Below the pieces are notes generated by a model. It searched no databases. It was given only the letters and a program-made list of their open reading frames with translations, and was not told where the DNA came from. Both the position numbers and the translations under genes were made by a program. A stretch of 64,000 bases of DNA from Shewanella sp. MBTL60-112-B2 (lineage in GTDB: Bacteria; Pseudomonadota; Gammaproteobacteria; Enterobacterales; Shewanellaceae), in assembly GCF_019655055.1 (NCBI RefSeq), contig NZ_BPFA01000002.1:186001-250000 (forward strand), in the 5' to 3' direction. Shown one piece after another: positions 1-9,954 of the stretch. How positions within the stretch are numbered: the stretch's first letter is position 1; the number at the start of each line of letters is the position of its first letter.

Positions 1-479
1 GCCTCCAGCCATAAACTCAGTTCGAGTGCCTGTGAGGGAATGGTTAAGTAATAATTAGTAAAATCAAAAAAGGTGCTGGCATTAAACTGGCCGCTTAAGG
101 CGCTCATCGTCTGGGTATAGCTGTCACCCGGTGCATGCTCGCTGCCTTTAAACAGCATATGTTCAAATAGATGCGCGTAACCGGTTTGCCCAGCCACTTC
201 GTTGCGCGATCCCACATCAAACTGGCTGGCAATAGACACGGCTTGAGTGTCTGCTAGTGCTAAGGTGCGAACTTGTAAGCCGTTATCGAGCTGGCGATAC
301 TGAATTCTCTGCTCAACCTCGAAAAGTGGTTTAGCAAGGGGCTCAAGCTGACAGCTGCGAAGACCCGTCATCGTTTGTGCATAGACGGGCAAAGCAAGAG
401 TCAGCGTTGATAACGCTGCAAGAGCTGTTAGGTAACTGGCCATATGGCGAGTGGTGCCGTGGGTGATGAATCGCTTCAC
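1..479 (-). CDS. M16 family zinc metallopeptidase, N-terminal part (cut by window edge)
   Basis: The reverse strand encodes the N-terminus of an insulinase/processing-peptidase type (M16) protein. The inverted zinc motif HxxEH is present as HLFEHMLFKGSE, preceded by the usual GSRNE and followed by a FNAST segment, all typical of the catalytic M16 domain. I place the start at a GTG at 479, preceded by an AAGGA Shine-Dalgarno about 10 bases upstream; this gives a Lys-Arg n-region and hydrophobic stretch ending near VYA-Q, a plausible signal peptide for export. An ATG at 443 in the same frame is the alternative but lacks the charged n-region. The C-terminal part lies outside the window. Confidence 0.9.
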   Translation of the reverse strand, partial: MKRFITHGTTRHMASYLTALAALSTLTLALPVYAQTMTGLRSCQLEPLAKPLFEVEQRIQYRQLDNGLQVRTLALADTQAVSIASQFDVGSRNEVAGQTGYAHLFEHMLFKGSEHAPGDSYTQTMSALSGQFNASTFFDFTNYYLTIPSQALELSLWLE

Positions 480-574
480 TGAGTATTAATTCCTTTTAAC
501 GGCATATAGCGAGAATAAACAAGTTAACTTATATCAGCTTAATTCGTAGCCTTCTATAGTCGTTAAGTATTGGA

Positions 575-2155
575 TCACTTGAGTCCTATGCGCTTGGCGA
601 GCCGATGCAGATTGCCAGAGTCGAGGTCGAGCGCCCTTGCCGTGGCTGCCCAGTTATTACCGTTAGCGGCTAACGCTTGGCGAATATATTGCGCCTGAAA
701 GTTTTCGGTCGCTTGCTTAAGAGTTTGGCTGTTGATATGGCTCTTGGATTGGTTTTGACTATGATTAACCACCTGACTATGGCCGATTTTTGTTGCGATG
801 TTAGACGTGCTTTCAAGCTGTAGTGAGTCTTGCCTATGTAGATCAAAATGCTGCGGAGTGATTACCGGGGTATCGGACTGATACTGAGCTCTTGATAAGA
901 CCGCCGCACGGCGCAGTACATGTTCGAGTTCTCGCACATTGCCCGGCCAGTTGTAAGTATTTAATAGGTTAATGCTATCAGGGCTCAAGCTTAGGCTTTT
1001 TAAACCTAACTTTTCTCTGCTGCGCTCAACAAAGAAGCCGCTTAATAAAATCACGTCTCCCTGCCGCTCGTTTAGCGGTGGCACTATGATGGGAAATACG
1101 CTTAAGCGGTGATACAAATCGGCTCTAAAGCGTCCGGCGAGTACTTCTTGTTTGAGGTCTTTATTGGTGGCAGCAATAATGCGTACATCGACTTTTAAGC
1201 TTTTATCAGAGCCGACTTTTTGTAAGTCGCCATATTGTAAAACTCGTAGCAATTTAGATTGCAGTGACAAAGGCAGTTCGCCAATTTCATCTAAAAATAG
1301 CGTACCGTTATCGGCAATTTCAAATTTACCGCTACGGTGGCTAATTGCACCGGTAAAGGCCCCTTTTACATGACCAAACAGTTCACTTTCGGCTACAGAC
1401 TCGGGCAGAGCGGCGCAGTTTAAATACACCAGTGGTTTGTTTGCCCGAGGAGAGCGCTGGTGGATAGACTTAGCAACCAGCTCCTTACCGGTTCCGGTAT
1501 CACCTAAAATTAAAACGTTTAGATCGGTACTGGCCACGACTTTAAGCTCATTTTGCATCGCTTGCATGGCAGGCGATTGACCAATAATTTCAACTTCACT
1601 ATCGCTGCTGTGATTAAAAGTTGACGTCTCCTGCGACTGTACCGCCTGCTTTTCGAGTTTCTCGATTAGCAGGGCATTATTGAGTGACGCCGAAGCGATA
1701 GCGCTCAGAGTGCGTAGCTCTTTATCGCTAAAGTCGTTGAATTGGTCAGGGTCGAAACCATCGATAGTAACCGCGCCGATAAGCGCTCCGTCGGCGACCA
1801 AAGGCAAGCCAATGCAGGCATGAACCACCAAATGGTCTTCCTGATGCGGGATTAAACCATCGTAAGGGTCGGGTAGTTCGCTGTCGGCTGGAAAGCGCAC
1901 CACATCACCGGCGCGAGCAATGGCTTCAAGACGAGGGTGCTCAGACAGAATAAAGCGCCTACCCAGCACGTCGGGGCTGAGGCCATTAATGGCCAGCGGG
2001 GTAAACTGCTTACCGCTAAATTGTAATAGTGCCGCAGCGTCACAGTGCAAGGTTTGTCTGACGGTATCGAGCAGCCTTGAGAATCTGTCGTGATCCGACA
2101 ATCCAGAGGTGATATCCAGTGCAATACGGGTAAGGTCGCTTTGGCTCAGTGACAT
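575..2155 (-). CDS. norR: NorR, nitric oxide-responsive sigma54 activator
   Basis: This is a three-domain enhancer-binding protein of 526 residues: an N-terminal GAF domain (about 1-165), a sigma54-interacting AAA+ domain (about 190-415) and a C-terminal Fis-type helix-turn-helix (about 480-526). Walker A GDTGTGKE is near residue 218, the sigma54-contacting GAFTGA loop near 265 and Walker B LFLDE near 286. The GAF segment keeps the residues proposed to hold the nitric-oxide-sensing non-haem iron in E. coli NorR: Arg81, Asp96, Asp99, His112, Cys114 and Asp132. In E. coli NorR activates norVW; no norVW or hmp lies next to it here, so its target must be elsewhere. An imperfect dyad GGTTA-N6-TAACC sits just upstream (2173-2188) and could be involved in its own control. 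Confidence 0.95.
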   Translation of the reverse strand: MSLSQSDLTRIALDITSGLSDHDRFSRLLDTVRQTLHCDAAALLQFSGKQFTPLAINGLSPDVLGRRFILSEHPRLEAIARAGDVVRFPADSELPDPYDGLIPHQEDHLVVHACIGLPLVADGALIGAVTIDGFDPDQFNDFSDKELRTLSAIASASLNNALLIEKLEKQAVQSQETSTFNHSSDSEVEIIGQSPAMQAMQNELKVVASTDLNVLILGDTGTGKELVAKSIHQRSPRANKPLVYLNCAALPESVAESELFGHVKGAFTGAISHRSGKFEIADNGTLFLDEIGELPLSLQSKLLRVLQYGDLQKVGSDKSLKVDVRIIAATNKDLKQEVLAGRFRADLYHRLSVFPIIVPPLNERQGDVILLSGFFVERSREKLGLKSLSLSPDSINLLNTYNWPGNVRELEHVLRRAAVLSRAQYQSDTPVITPQHFDLHRQDSLQLESTSNIATKIGHSQVVNHSQNQSKSHINSQTLKQATENFQAQYIRQALAANGNNWAATARALDLDSGNLHRLAKRIGLK

Positions 2156-2336
2156 TGGCGCTCCAATTTTCAGGTTAGTTCGTTAACCTTGGATGAGTGT
2201 TCTAGTTGCGGATCCTCATTGCGGATCCGCGTTGCTGGTTAGAGGAGCAGCCTAGGTTACTCTGGTGTGTCTTTTTAACAGTATTTAACTCGCAGGGATT
2301 AATGTCAATTTTACACTTTGACTCAAGTGGGGGAGT

Positions 2337-2521
2337 TAGATTGCATCTATGGCTGGTGACGAATCAAACTACGTTTGAGCTTCAAGTTAGACTGCGTCTA
2401 ACAATTAACATCGCGGCGCTTCGCCCGCAGTTATAGCTAATCAAACTACGTTTGATAAAAGGTCGTGAGCTGGAAGCTCACGACCCTAGTCAGGCGCAGC
2501 CTGATACCTTTAGCTTTGCTA
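2337..2521. repeat. Chain of eight hairpins with 3-nt loops
   Basis: Eight short perfect dyads follow one another, each with a 3-base loop: TAGAT/TGC (2337-2349), TCAAAC/TAC (2364-2378), GTTAGAC/TGC (2386-2402), GGCG/CTT (2415-2425), ATCAAAC/TAC (2440-2456), an 11-bp stem starting GGTCGTGAGCT with loop GGA (2461-2485), TCAGGC/GCA (2490-2504) and TAGC/TTT (2511-2521). In six of the eight the loop is G-N-A on one strand. The second and fifth share 17 bases. No convincing gene overlaps the run. The function is unknown; only the sixth looks like a terminator. Confidence 0.75.
2456..2485 (-). terminator. Intrinsic terminator after lpxL
   Basis: The 11-bp perfect stem GGTCGTGAGCT with a 3-base loop is followed on the reverse strand by TTTTAT. 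It lies about 105 bases past the lpxL stop and upstream of norR, so it would stop lpxL transcription before norR. It is also the longest member of the hairpin chain. Confidence 0.65.
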
Positions 2522-2567
2522 GAACCTAGAACCTAGAACCTAGAACCTAGAACCTAGAACCTAGAAC
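2519..2567. repeat. Heptanucleotide tandem repeat, 7 x CTAGAAC
   Basis: Seven perfect head-to-tail copies of CTAGAAC run from 2519 to 2567, and one more stray copy begins at 2584, overlapping the last codons of lpxL. The tract sits directly after the lpxL stop codon on the reverse strand. Seven bases is not a multiple of three, but the tract is outside the coding region, so copy-number change would alter only the 3' untranslated part. Confidence 0.9.
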
Positions 2568-2590
2568 CAGCTAGTACTCGAGCCTAGAAC

Positions 2591-3517
2591 TTACTTATAC
2601 AACGAAGCATCACCCTTATTAGGCCGTGTCTTAAACCGTCTATGTAACCACATATACTGCGACATATTTCGGCTAATAATCGATTCGATAATCTTATTGC
2701 CCCGCTTAGCGTCTTCAATCTCATTCTCGCCAGGGAAGTTGTCCAAAGCCGGTTGGATCTCGATATTGTAGCCGGTGTCATCACTATTACGTTCAACGAA
2801 GAAAGGTAACACTTTGGCTTTGCCTAACTTAGCGAGGGTAGTGGCGCCGGTGATGGTCGCGGCTTCGGGGACATTAAAGAAGGGGATGAAGGTGGCGCTT
2901 GAGCGGCCAAAGTCTTGGTCGGCGGTGTACCAAATCACATTAGGTTCACGCAGGCTGCGTACCATCTGGCGTAGATCGCGTTTTGGTACTAAGGCCTTGT
3001 TTGAACGTAGGCGACCTTTAACCTGTAGGTATTCCATCACGGGATTATTGTGGGGGCGATACACTCCAACACCGGGTTGGAATTGTCCGAAAATTCGGGC
3101 GCCCATCTCAAGGGGCAAACAGTGCACCGCAAACAAAATCACACCTTGGCCACTCTCTAGAGTCTGCTCAACATACTCTTTACCTTTTATGCTCATGTGC
3201 TGCTGAATTTTTTCATCAGACCACCACCAGGCGTTGGCAGTGTCGAAGACGGCTTTACCGGTTTGCTCAAAGTTCTCAGTGACGAGCTGCTGCATATCAC
3301 TGTCAGACATATCGGGGAAACAAAGCTCTAGATTACGTCTGGCGGTTTTAACTCGTTTGCCTACTAGCTTCATGCCTAAACGACCAAGCGCGGCGCCCAT
3401 CTTCATCTGGACTCGCAGTGGTAACAGTTGAGTTAACCGCATAAAACCCACGCCTAACCATAAGAGCCAATACTTGGGATGATAAAGGTGAGATGAAAAT
3501 TGAGCTTTTTCTACCAC
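2591..3517 (-). CDS. lpxL: LpxL/HtrB-type lipid A acyltransferase
   Basis: A 308-residue inner-membrane acyltransferase that adds a secondary acyl chain to Kdo2-lipid IVA during lipopolysaccharide synthesis. A hydrophobic N-terminal segment (about 15-35) is followed by the catalytic HX4E motif, His132-CLPL-Glu137, then RPHNNPVMEYLQ, YTADQDFG and the C-terminal MWLHRRFKTRP, all hallmarks of the LpxL/LpxM/LpxP family. The HxxLE type of motif is closer to LpxL/LpxP than to LpxM. It is divergent from hldE, which supplies ADP-heptose for the inner core, so both genes belong to LPS assembly. Which acyl chain it transfers cannot be read from sequence. Confidence 0.9.
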   Translation of the reverse strand: MVEKAQFSSHLYHPKYWLLWLGVGFMRLTQLLPLRVQMKMGAALGRLGMKLVGKRVKTARRNLELCFPDMSDSDMQQLVTENFEQTGKAVFDTANAWWWSDEKIQQHMSIKGKEYVEQTLESGQGVILFAVHCLPLEMGARIFGQFQPGVGVYRPHNNPVMEYLQVKGRLRSNKALVPKRDLRQMVRSLREPNVIWYTADQDFGRSSATFIPFFNVPEAATITGATTLAKLGKAKVLPFFVERNSDDTGYNIEIQPALDNFPGENEIEDAKRGNKIIESIISRNMSQYMWLHRRFKTRPNKGDASLYK

Positions 3518-3578
3518 GTAATTCTCGGATCCAATGAAAAATTACTCATTATTCTAACTCAAAAGCGATTAAAATTAG

Positions 3579-5048
<1,470 letters not shown>

Positions 5049-5085
5049 TCATTGATGAGTCATGGGTGATTGACTGTCAACCACA

Positions 5086-6012
5086 ATGATTAGCTCGCTC
5101 GCCTCGACTGCCGCTATTGCTATTTTTGCTACACATATGGCAGTGGCAGCCATGGCTGAATTAGACATGACTGCATCAGACATAAAAAGTGGCTTTTTAT
5201 GGACCGATATCGGCCCCAAAAAAGCCCTTGTTTGCGAGCTACAGCAACTCACATCTTGTATTGCAAATCTCCCTCAATCGGCTCGAAGCCAACTGCCGAT
5301 AAAGCTTGATGAACTACATCATCTGTTAGGTCAACGCGGCGCCATGGTATTGCCGCTTCATCATGCTCGCATCGCCGGGCTTGTGATCACCGACTTTACT
5401 CAACTGCCTAAAAGCCAAACTATTAACTGGGGCGTTGGTCACTTCTCTTTGCCGCTTGATAAGCAAGCACGCTTAACCTACTGGCATGAACTCGGCCATC
5501 TGTATGCTATCGATGCGTTAAGCCGCCAAGGGCAGACTATCGATAGCGAATATCAACACGAGTGGCTGGCTGATTTATATCTCCACTGGCGCATAGCCAA
5601 GCAGACTCAGAGCTTAGATTTAGCTTGGCAGCAGTACCATAGACGCAACTTGGCAGTGATGGCTGACAGTGAGTTTATGTCTCATTGGTCAGTGCCGGTT
5701 TTAGCTCAGGCATTTGAGCTTTACTCTGTTGAGCAGTTAACTCAGTTTGCCAGCTTTGATGAGTTCTGGTTGGATATATCCTCAAAGTTGCGCCTGTATG
5801 ATAGCGATACACTGAATGAGTTTTCTAGCCTTATTCAACGCACTTTCGGCGCAGGTACAATGCAGCCCCTACCTGGCTATATGTATTGGCGTAAGCCCGC
5901 ATTGGGGAGCTACCTTAAGCCGACTTTAGTCGAGGTGATGGGCCAAGACGCAGCTCAAGATTGGCTGAGCTCGCAGCAATTGATTGGTGAGGAAGCTTGG
6001 AGGCATTATTAA
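5086..6012 (+). CDS. Putative gluzincin-like metalloprotein
   Basis: I do not recognise the family of this 308-residue protein. It has a short hydrophobic N-terminus (about 3-24) that could be a signal peptide or anchor. In the middle it carries His134-Glu135-Leu-Gly-His138 (HExxH) followed about 20 residues later by Glu159-Trp-Leu-Ala-Asp163 (ExxxD). HExxH plus ExxxD at this spacing is the zinc-binding pattern of gluzincin peptidases, so a zinc-dependent peptidase is a reasonable inference, though substrate and location are unknown. It starts 37 bases after hldE on the same strand and may be cotranscribed with it. An earlier GTG in the gap runs into a stop, so the ATG at 5086 is the first usable start. 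Confidence 0.65.
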   Translation: MISSLASTAAIAIFATHMAVAAMAELDMTASDIKSGFLWTDIGPKKALVCELQQLTSCIANLPQSARSQLPIKLDELHHLLGQRGAMVLPLHHARIAGLVITDFTQLPKSQTINWGVGHFSLPLDKQARLTYWHELGHLYAIDALSRQGQTIDSEYQHEWLADLYLHWRIAKQTQSLDLAWQQYHRRNLAVMADSEFMSHWSVPVLAQAFELYSVEQLTQFASFDEFWLDISSKLRLYDSDTLNEFSSLIQRTFGAGTMQPLPGYMYWRKPALGSYLKPTLVEVMGQDAAQDWLSSQQLIGEEAWRHY

Positions 6013-6169
6013 TTGGGCGTTGATATTCGTTACTTTGTACTGGGTTTTACCAGAGTTGGCTAAGAGTGAAACTAGAGCTGAATGAAAGCTGAATAGAATG
6101 CATTGATTTAGGAATTAATGAAGTGCTTTTGCTAGAGTAATCCCATGTCGATTCCAGTGAAGTAATGTT

Positions 6170-6643
6170 ATGGCCAAGCGTTCTAAAATCCAAACCGAGC
6201 AGACGGTGCAGCAGATCCTCGATGAGGCGATGAAGCAGATCTTAGACATTGGTTACGATGCTATGTCTTATTCGACACTCTCTCAAGCTACGGGTATTAG
6301 CCGCACTGGGATCAGCCATCACTTTCCCCATAAAGTCGATTTTCTTAAACAGCTAGACAGCCGCATTGGCCATCTGTTTATCGACCGCCTCGATTTTAGT
6401 TGTATACAGTCACTGCAAAACTCCTGGAAGGCTTCCTTAAAACTGCCGTATTTTATCGCGATTATTCGGCTTTATTTCTCCATCTGTGGTTCGCAGCAGG
6501 TGAATCTTAATCGCTATAAAGCCATTAGCTTAGCGAGTGAAAAGGCGCTGAGTGAGCTTGGTGAGCAGGGGCGTTTATTAGTCAATGCTTTAGTGGGGCA
6601 GAGCGCATTAGTCCTGTGTAACCAGCCTGGCGAAAGTCATTAA
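6170..6643 (+). CDS. TetR family transcriptional regulator
   Basis: A 157-residue protein with a TetR-type N-terminal helix-turn-helix: the segment TLSQATGISRTGISHHFPHKVDFL (about residues 43-66) fits the recognition helix and the conserved HHFPxK turn. The ligand-binding part is shorter than in most TetR proteins (which run about 190-210 residues), so the effector pocket is reduced. It converges on the MipA/OmpV gene and shares a bidirectional terminator with it; nothing adjacent is an obvious target. The ligand is unknown. Confidence 0.85.
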   Translation: MAKRSKIQTEQTVQQILDEAMKQILDIGYDAMSYSTLSQATGISRTGISHHFPHKVDFLKQLDSRIGHLFIDRLDFSCIQSLQNSWKASLKLPYFIAIIRLYFSICGSQQVNLNRYKAISLASEKALSELGEQGRLLVNALVGQSALVLCNQPGESH

Positions 6644-6675
6644 AAAAGCCTGTTATTGTGAATAACAGGCTTTTT
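6643..6675. terminator. Bidirectional intrinsic terminator
   Basis: A 15-bp perfect stem AAAAAGCCTGTTATT with a GTG loop, having A-tract and T-tract on either side, lies between the convergent tetR-like gene and mipA-like gene and can serve both. Confidence 0.93.
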
Positions 6676-6729
6676 ACTGTCGCTGCTAACGCGGCGATAA
6701 TGTTAGTCATTAGTGCCGCGAATAGCTGA

Positions 6730-8130
6730 TTAGAAGTGCCACTGCAGATAAACCGTCTGATAGTTACTGCCGCCGCTAATACGGCCGAAGGCGGAACTTG
6801 ACTCGAAGATCCCCGATCTATGGTGAATACTGTAACCAAACCACATGTTGTCGAGCTTAGCCGAGTTAAAAACATCGCCTACGTTGACGTCGAGTGAGAA
6901 GTCTAAGTAGTTAAGTAACTTAGAGGGCTTATAGTCTTTTTGATCTAACTCGCTGCCCTCAATATGAGTCACGTTGCTAACATAAGACAGACCTTCTGCG
7001 ACACCCAGTCTAAAGCGAGGCCCAAGCTCGAAGGTGTAAAACGCCTTCACTGCAATCACAGCTTCAGCAAGATTGTCCTGCACCTCTGAACTATGATGCC
7101 AAACTAGACCTGGGGTTAGGTACAGATCGATAGGGAAGTTAAATAGGTTATCGGTTAGCTGAGTACCATAAAACGCCGAGGTCATCTGGTTATTGTAAGG
7201 GTCAGTCTTAGTCTGCCATTTCAAGATGGCATTGAGGTTTGACGGTGTTGCCCAGCCGTGAGCGATACGAATAAATTCACTGCCTTCTTTACGCTTTGTC
7301 GGTACAGGCTGCGCCGAGTACTTCTTGCTATTAGGCTCGGGAAAGAAGCCAAAACCAAGGAAAGATTCATATTGGAAGCGGTTGTTGATGGTGGGTAAGT
7401 CGTAGACATCATCCTCAAGTCGCCCCACACCGAACTGCCCTAGTAGATATAAGTTACTGAACACATGGTAGCGCGCCTTGACGCCCGCATTAAAGCCAAT
7501 GCCGCCACCAACGTCATACCTATCTAAGCCATAGTAATAGTCATTAAAGTCAGCGCTCTTCCATTGAAACTCAGCATACGGTTTGACTTTCCAGTCGCCA
7601 TATTCCCAATTATATTGAGTGCGGCTGTAACCATAACTACGTTTGTTTGAGTCAGATAAAAATGCTAAATCAAAATCCCACTCGTCTTTAACGAAGCGGT
7701 ATTGCAGACCAAAGTCAAAGGCTTGAGACTGAGATTCGTTTTGTAATTCCTTGGGAATATCGACAAAACGAAAGCGGGTGTAAAGGTTGATTTGATGATT
7801 GTCATTTTTCCAGATATGGCCCGCCGCTTCCATGCCATTAATGTAGAAATAGTCATTTTTAAAATAGATTAAAGGTAAGGTGTCATAGACATCATCTTCC
7901 TCTGTGGCATAGGGAATATCGCCACGGCGCATGCCTATACCTATGCCCCAGTTATCACTCCACTGTATGCTTGTTTCTTGTTGCTGATCTTGGCTGGGAT
8001 CTTCATCTAACTGCACAGTAGGTGGCGGCATTTTCGTATCTGCTTCACTGTTGTTTGCTGCTTGCAGAGCTGAATAAGGAGCGAATAAGACAAGACTAAG
8101 AGACAGTGTCGAAAGCATTTTTAGGGTCAT
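6730..8130 (-). CDS. MipA/OmpV family outer-membrane protein
   Basis: A 466-residue predicted beta-barrel protein. It begins with a signal peptide (cleavage near LQA-AN), has alternating aromatic-rich strands through its whole length and ends in a C-terminal Phe (YLQWHF), the usual signature for outer-membrane insertion. The pattern WGIGIGMRRGDIPY and the repeated DVYDxLP/GLDRYDVGGG segments fit the MipA/OmpV family (MltA-interacting protein). It is considerably longer than the classical members of about 250 residues, apparently because the barrel is extended. Its role, scaffold or pore, cannot be told from the sequence. Confidence 0.8.
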   Translation of the reverse strand: MTLKMLSTLSLSLVLFAPYSALQAANNSEADTKMPPPTVQLDEDPSQDQQQETSIQWSDNWGIGIGMRRGDIPYATEEDDVYDTLPLIYFKNDYFYINGMEAAGHIWKNDNHQINLYTRFRFVDIPKELQNESQSQAFDFGLQYRFVKDEWDFDLAFLSDSNKRSYGYSRTQYNWEYGDWKVKPYAEFQWKSADFNDYYYGLDRYDVGGGIGFNAGVKARYHVFSNLYLLGQFGVGRLEDDVYDLPTINNRFQYESFLGFGFFPEPNSKKYSAQPVPTKRKEGSEFIRIAHGWATPSNLNAILKWQTKTDPYNNQMTSAFYGTQLTDNLFNFPIDLYLTPGLVWHHSSEVQDNLAEAVIAVKAFYTFELGPRFRLGVAEGLSYVSNVTHIEGSELDQKDYKPSKLLNYLDFSLDVNVGDVFNSAKLDNMWFGYSIHHRSGIFESSSAFGRISGGSNYQTVYLQWHF

Positions 8131-8241
8131 ATTGTTTTTCTTTTAGCGCGGGGACTGACAACAGAATACTGGTTTTTAACCATGAATTACATAATTTTAA
8201 CAAGGCTTGGTTAAATAGAACTTAAAAGATGACCAAATAGA

Positions 8242-8263
8242 AAAGGCCGCAATAGCGGCCTTT
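8242..8263 (-). terminator. Intrinsic terminator after pntB
   Basis: Stem AAAGGCCGC / GCGGCCTTT with an AATA loop, followed by TTTTC on the reverse strand, 27 bases past the pntB stop. Confidence 0.88.
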
Positions 8264-8289
8264 CAGTTTGGAGCGTTTAACAGTTAGCT

Positions 8290-9672
8290 TTAATCAGCTT
8301 CTTTTAAACTCTGTGTTAGCTCAACAATGGCCTTTTTACCATCGCCAAATAACATTAATGAGTTATCCATAGCGAATAGCGGGTTAGGTAAACCGGCAAA
8401 GCCAGGGCTCAATGAACGCTTAACTACAACCACGGTTCTTGCCTTATCGACGTTAAGAATTGGCATGCCGTAGATTGGGCTGCCTTTGTCTTCACGAGCC
8501 ATAGGGTTGGTCACGTCATTGGCACCAATCACAATCGCCACGTCAGTTTGCTCAAACTGCGGGTTGATCTCATCCATCTCAATTAACTGCTCGTAAGGCA
8601 CTTCTGCTTCGGCTAGCAATACGTTCATGTGGCCAGGCATACGACCCGCAACCGGGTGAATCGCATAAAGTACCTGTGTACCACGTGCTTCCATCACTGA
8701 GGCTAGCTCACGCACTGCGTGTTGCGCCTGCGCCATAGCCAAACCATAACCTGGAACAATCACTACGCGCTCGGCTGTTTCTAGTAACATGGCCACTTCT
8801 TCAGGTGAAGATGAGGTCACTTTACCCGCGTACACTTCGTCAGCATCAATTGTTTCGCCGCCTTCAGCCATTACGCCAAATAGTACGTTAAACAGTGAAC
8901 GGTTCATCGCTTTACACATGATTTGCGTCAGGATAATACCCGATGCACCAACGAGTGAGCCCGATACAATCAATACAGTGTTACCTGTGATGAAACCGGT
9001 AGTCGCTGCTGCAATACCCGAGTACGAGTTAAGCAGGGCAATCACAACAGGCATATCTGCGCCGCCAATTGGCACCACAAGTAGCAAACCAAGTACCAAG
9101 GATACTGCTACCAAGGCATAGATTAGGTTGATGTTGCTAGGATCCATCACGATAGCAATCGCAAGGCCAATCGCTGCGATAAGCAGTAGTGCATTAAGCA
9201 CCTTGTTACCCGGTACTTTAATTGGGTTACCCGAGATAAGCTCCTGCAGTTTAGCAAATGCAATGAATGAACCTGATAGCGTCACGGCACCAATAATCAC
9301 AGTGGCGGTAATCGAAACCAATGCCACGGTATGAGTTGCCGATTGTGGGTCGATAAAGTTTGCCAATGCGATAAATAGCGAAGCACCACCACCGAAGCCG
9401 TTTAGCATAGCGACCATTTGTGGCATAGAGGTGACTTGGATCTTAGTTGCCATGATGGCACCGATGGCGCCACCAAGTAGCACACCAGCAATAATCCACT
9501 CATAGCTAAGAATGCTTTGGTCAAATAAGGTCACGACCACAGCGATGAACATACCTAGTGCGGAAAGCTGGTTGCCACGTACAGCTGTTCTTGGCTTAGT
9601 TAGCCCTTTAATACCTAAAATAAATAGGCTTGCCGCTACAAGATAGGCGAGGTAAATAATCGTCGTACTCAT
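8290..9672 (-). CDS. pntB: NAD(P) transhydrogenase subunit beta
   Basis: A 460-residue subunit of the proton-translocating transhydrogenase of the inner membrane, which uses proton-motive force to transfer hydride from NADH to NADP+. About nine membrane segments occupy the N-terminal 270 residues; the C-terminal domain III binds NADP(H), with VIVPGYGLAMAQAQH as its nucleotide-binding loop, then AGRMPGHMNVLLAEA and IGANDVTNP. It ends the pntAA-pntAB-pntB transcription unit with 6 bases between pntAB and pntB, and an intrinsic terminator follows. In sulfate assimilation the NADPH it makes would feed the adjacent CysJ, but no direct link is shown. Confidence 0.97.
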   Translation of the reverse strand: MSTTIIYLAYLVAASLFILGIKGLTKPRTAVRGNQLSALGMFIAVVVTLFDQSILSYEWIIAGVLLGGAIGAIMATKIQVTSMPQMVAMLNGFGGGASLFIALANFIDPQSATHTVALVSITATVIIGAVTLSGSFIAFAKLQELISGNPIKVPGNKVLNALLLIAAIGLAIAIVMDPSNINLIYALVAVSLVLGLLLVVPIGGADMPVVIALLNSYSGIAAATTGFITGNTVLIVSGSLVGASGIILTQIMCKAMNRSLFNVLFGVMAEGGETIDADEVYAGKVTSSSPEEVAMLLETAERVVIVPGYGLAMAQAQHAVRELASVMEARGTQVLYAIHPVAGRMPGHMNVLLAEAEVPYEQLIEMDEINPQFEQTDVAIVIGANDVTNPMAREDKGSPIYGMPILNVDKARTVVVVKRSLSPGFAGLPNPLFAMDNSLMLFGDGKKAIVELTQSLKEAD

Positions 9673-9678
9673 AGTGGC

Positions 9679-9954
9679 TTATTTCCTTTTAAACATAGCT
9701 AGCATGCGGTTAGTTACCATGTAACCACCGACAACGTTAATGGTGGCAAGTACTACGGCAATAAAGCCTAATACGTTGACCCAAATACCTGCGCCAGAAC
9801 CTGCTGACAACAGCGCGCCAACAAGCGAGATCCCTGAAATCGCATTTGAACCTGACATCAATGGGGTATGCAGCGTTGGTGGTACTTTGGTGATCATCTC
9901 GACACCTAAGAACACCGCGACCACGAATAGGGTCAGTAACAGTAAAATTTCCAT
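9679..9954 (-). CDS. pntAB: NAD(P) transhydrogenase, small membrane alpha subunit
   Basis: A 91-residue integral membrane protein with about three helices, matching the membrane part of the transhydrogenase alpha subunit (TKVPPTLHTPLMSGSNAISGI is the conserved stretch). In E. coli this is the C-terminus of PntA; here it is a separate gene, as in Rhodospirillum rubrum. Its ATG overlaps the pntAA stop by one base (TAATG), indicating translational coupling. Confidence 0.95.
   Translation of the reverse strand: MEILLLLTLFVVAVFLGVEMITKVPPTLHTPLMSGSNAISGISLVGALLSAGSGAGIWVNVLGFIAVVLATINVVGGYMVTNRMLAMFKRK

Noticed and set aside
2206..2436. 76-codon plus-strand frame between norR and lpxL
   Set aside because: It runs through the hairpin chain, has no ribosome site and its translation is not protein-like.
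2519..2567. CRISPR array
   Set aside because: Units are 7 bp without spacers; this is a simple tandem repeat. No cas genes are in the window.
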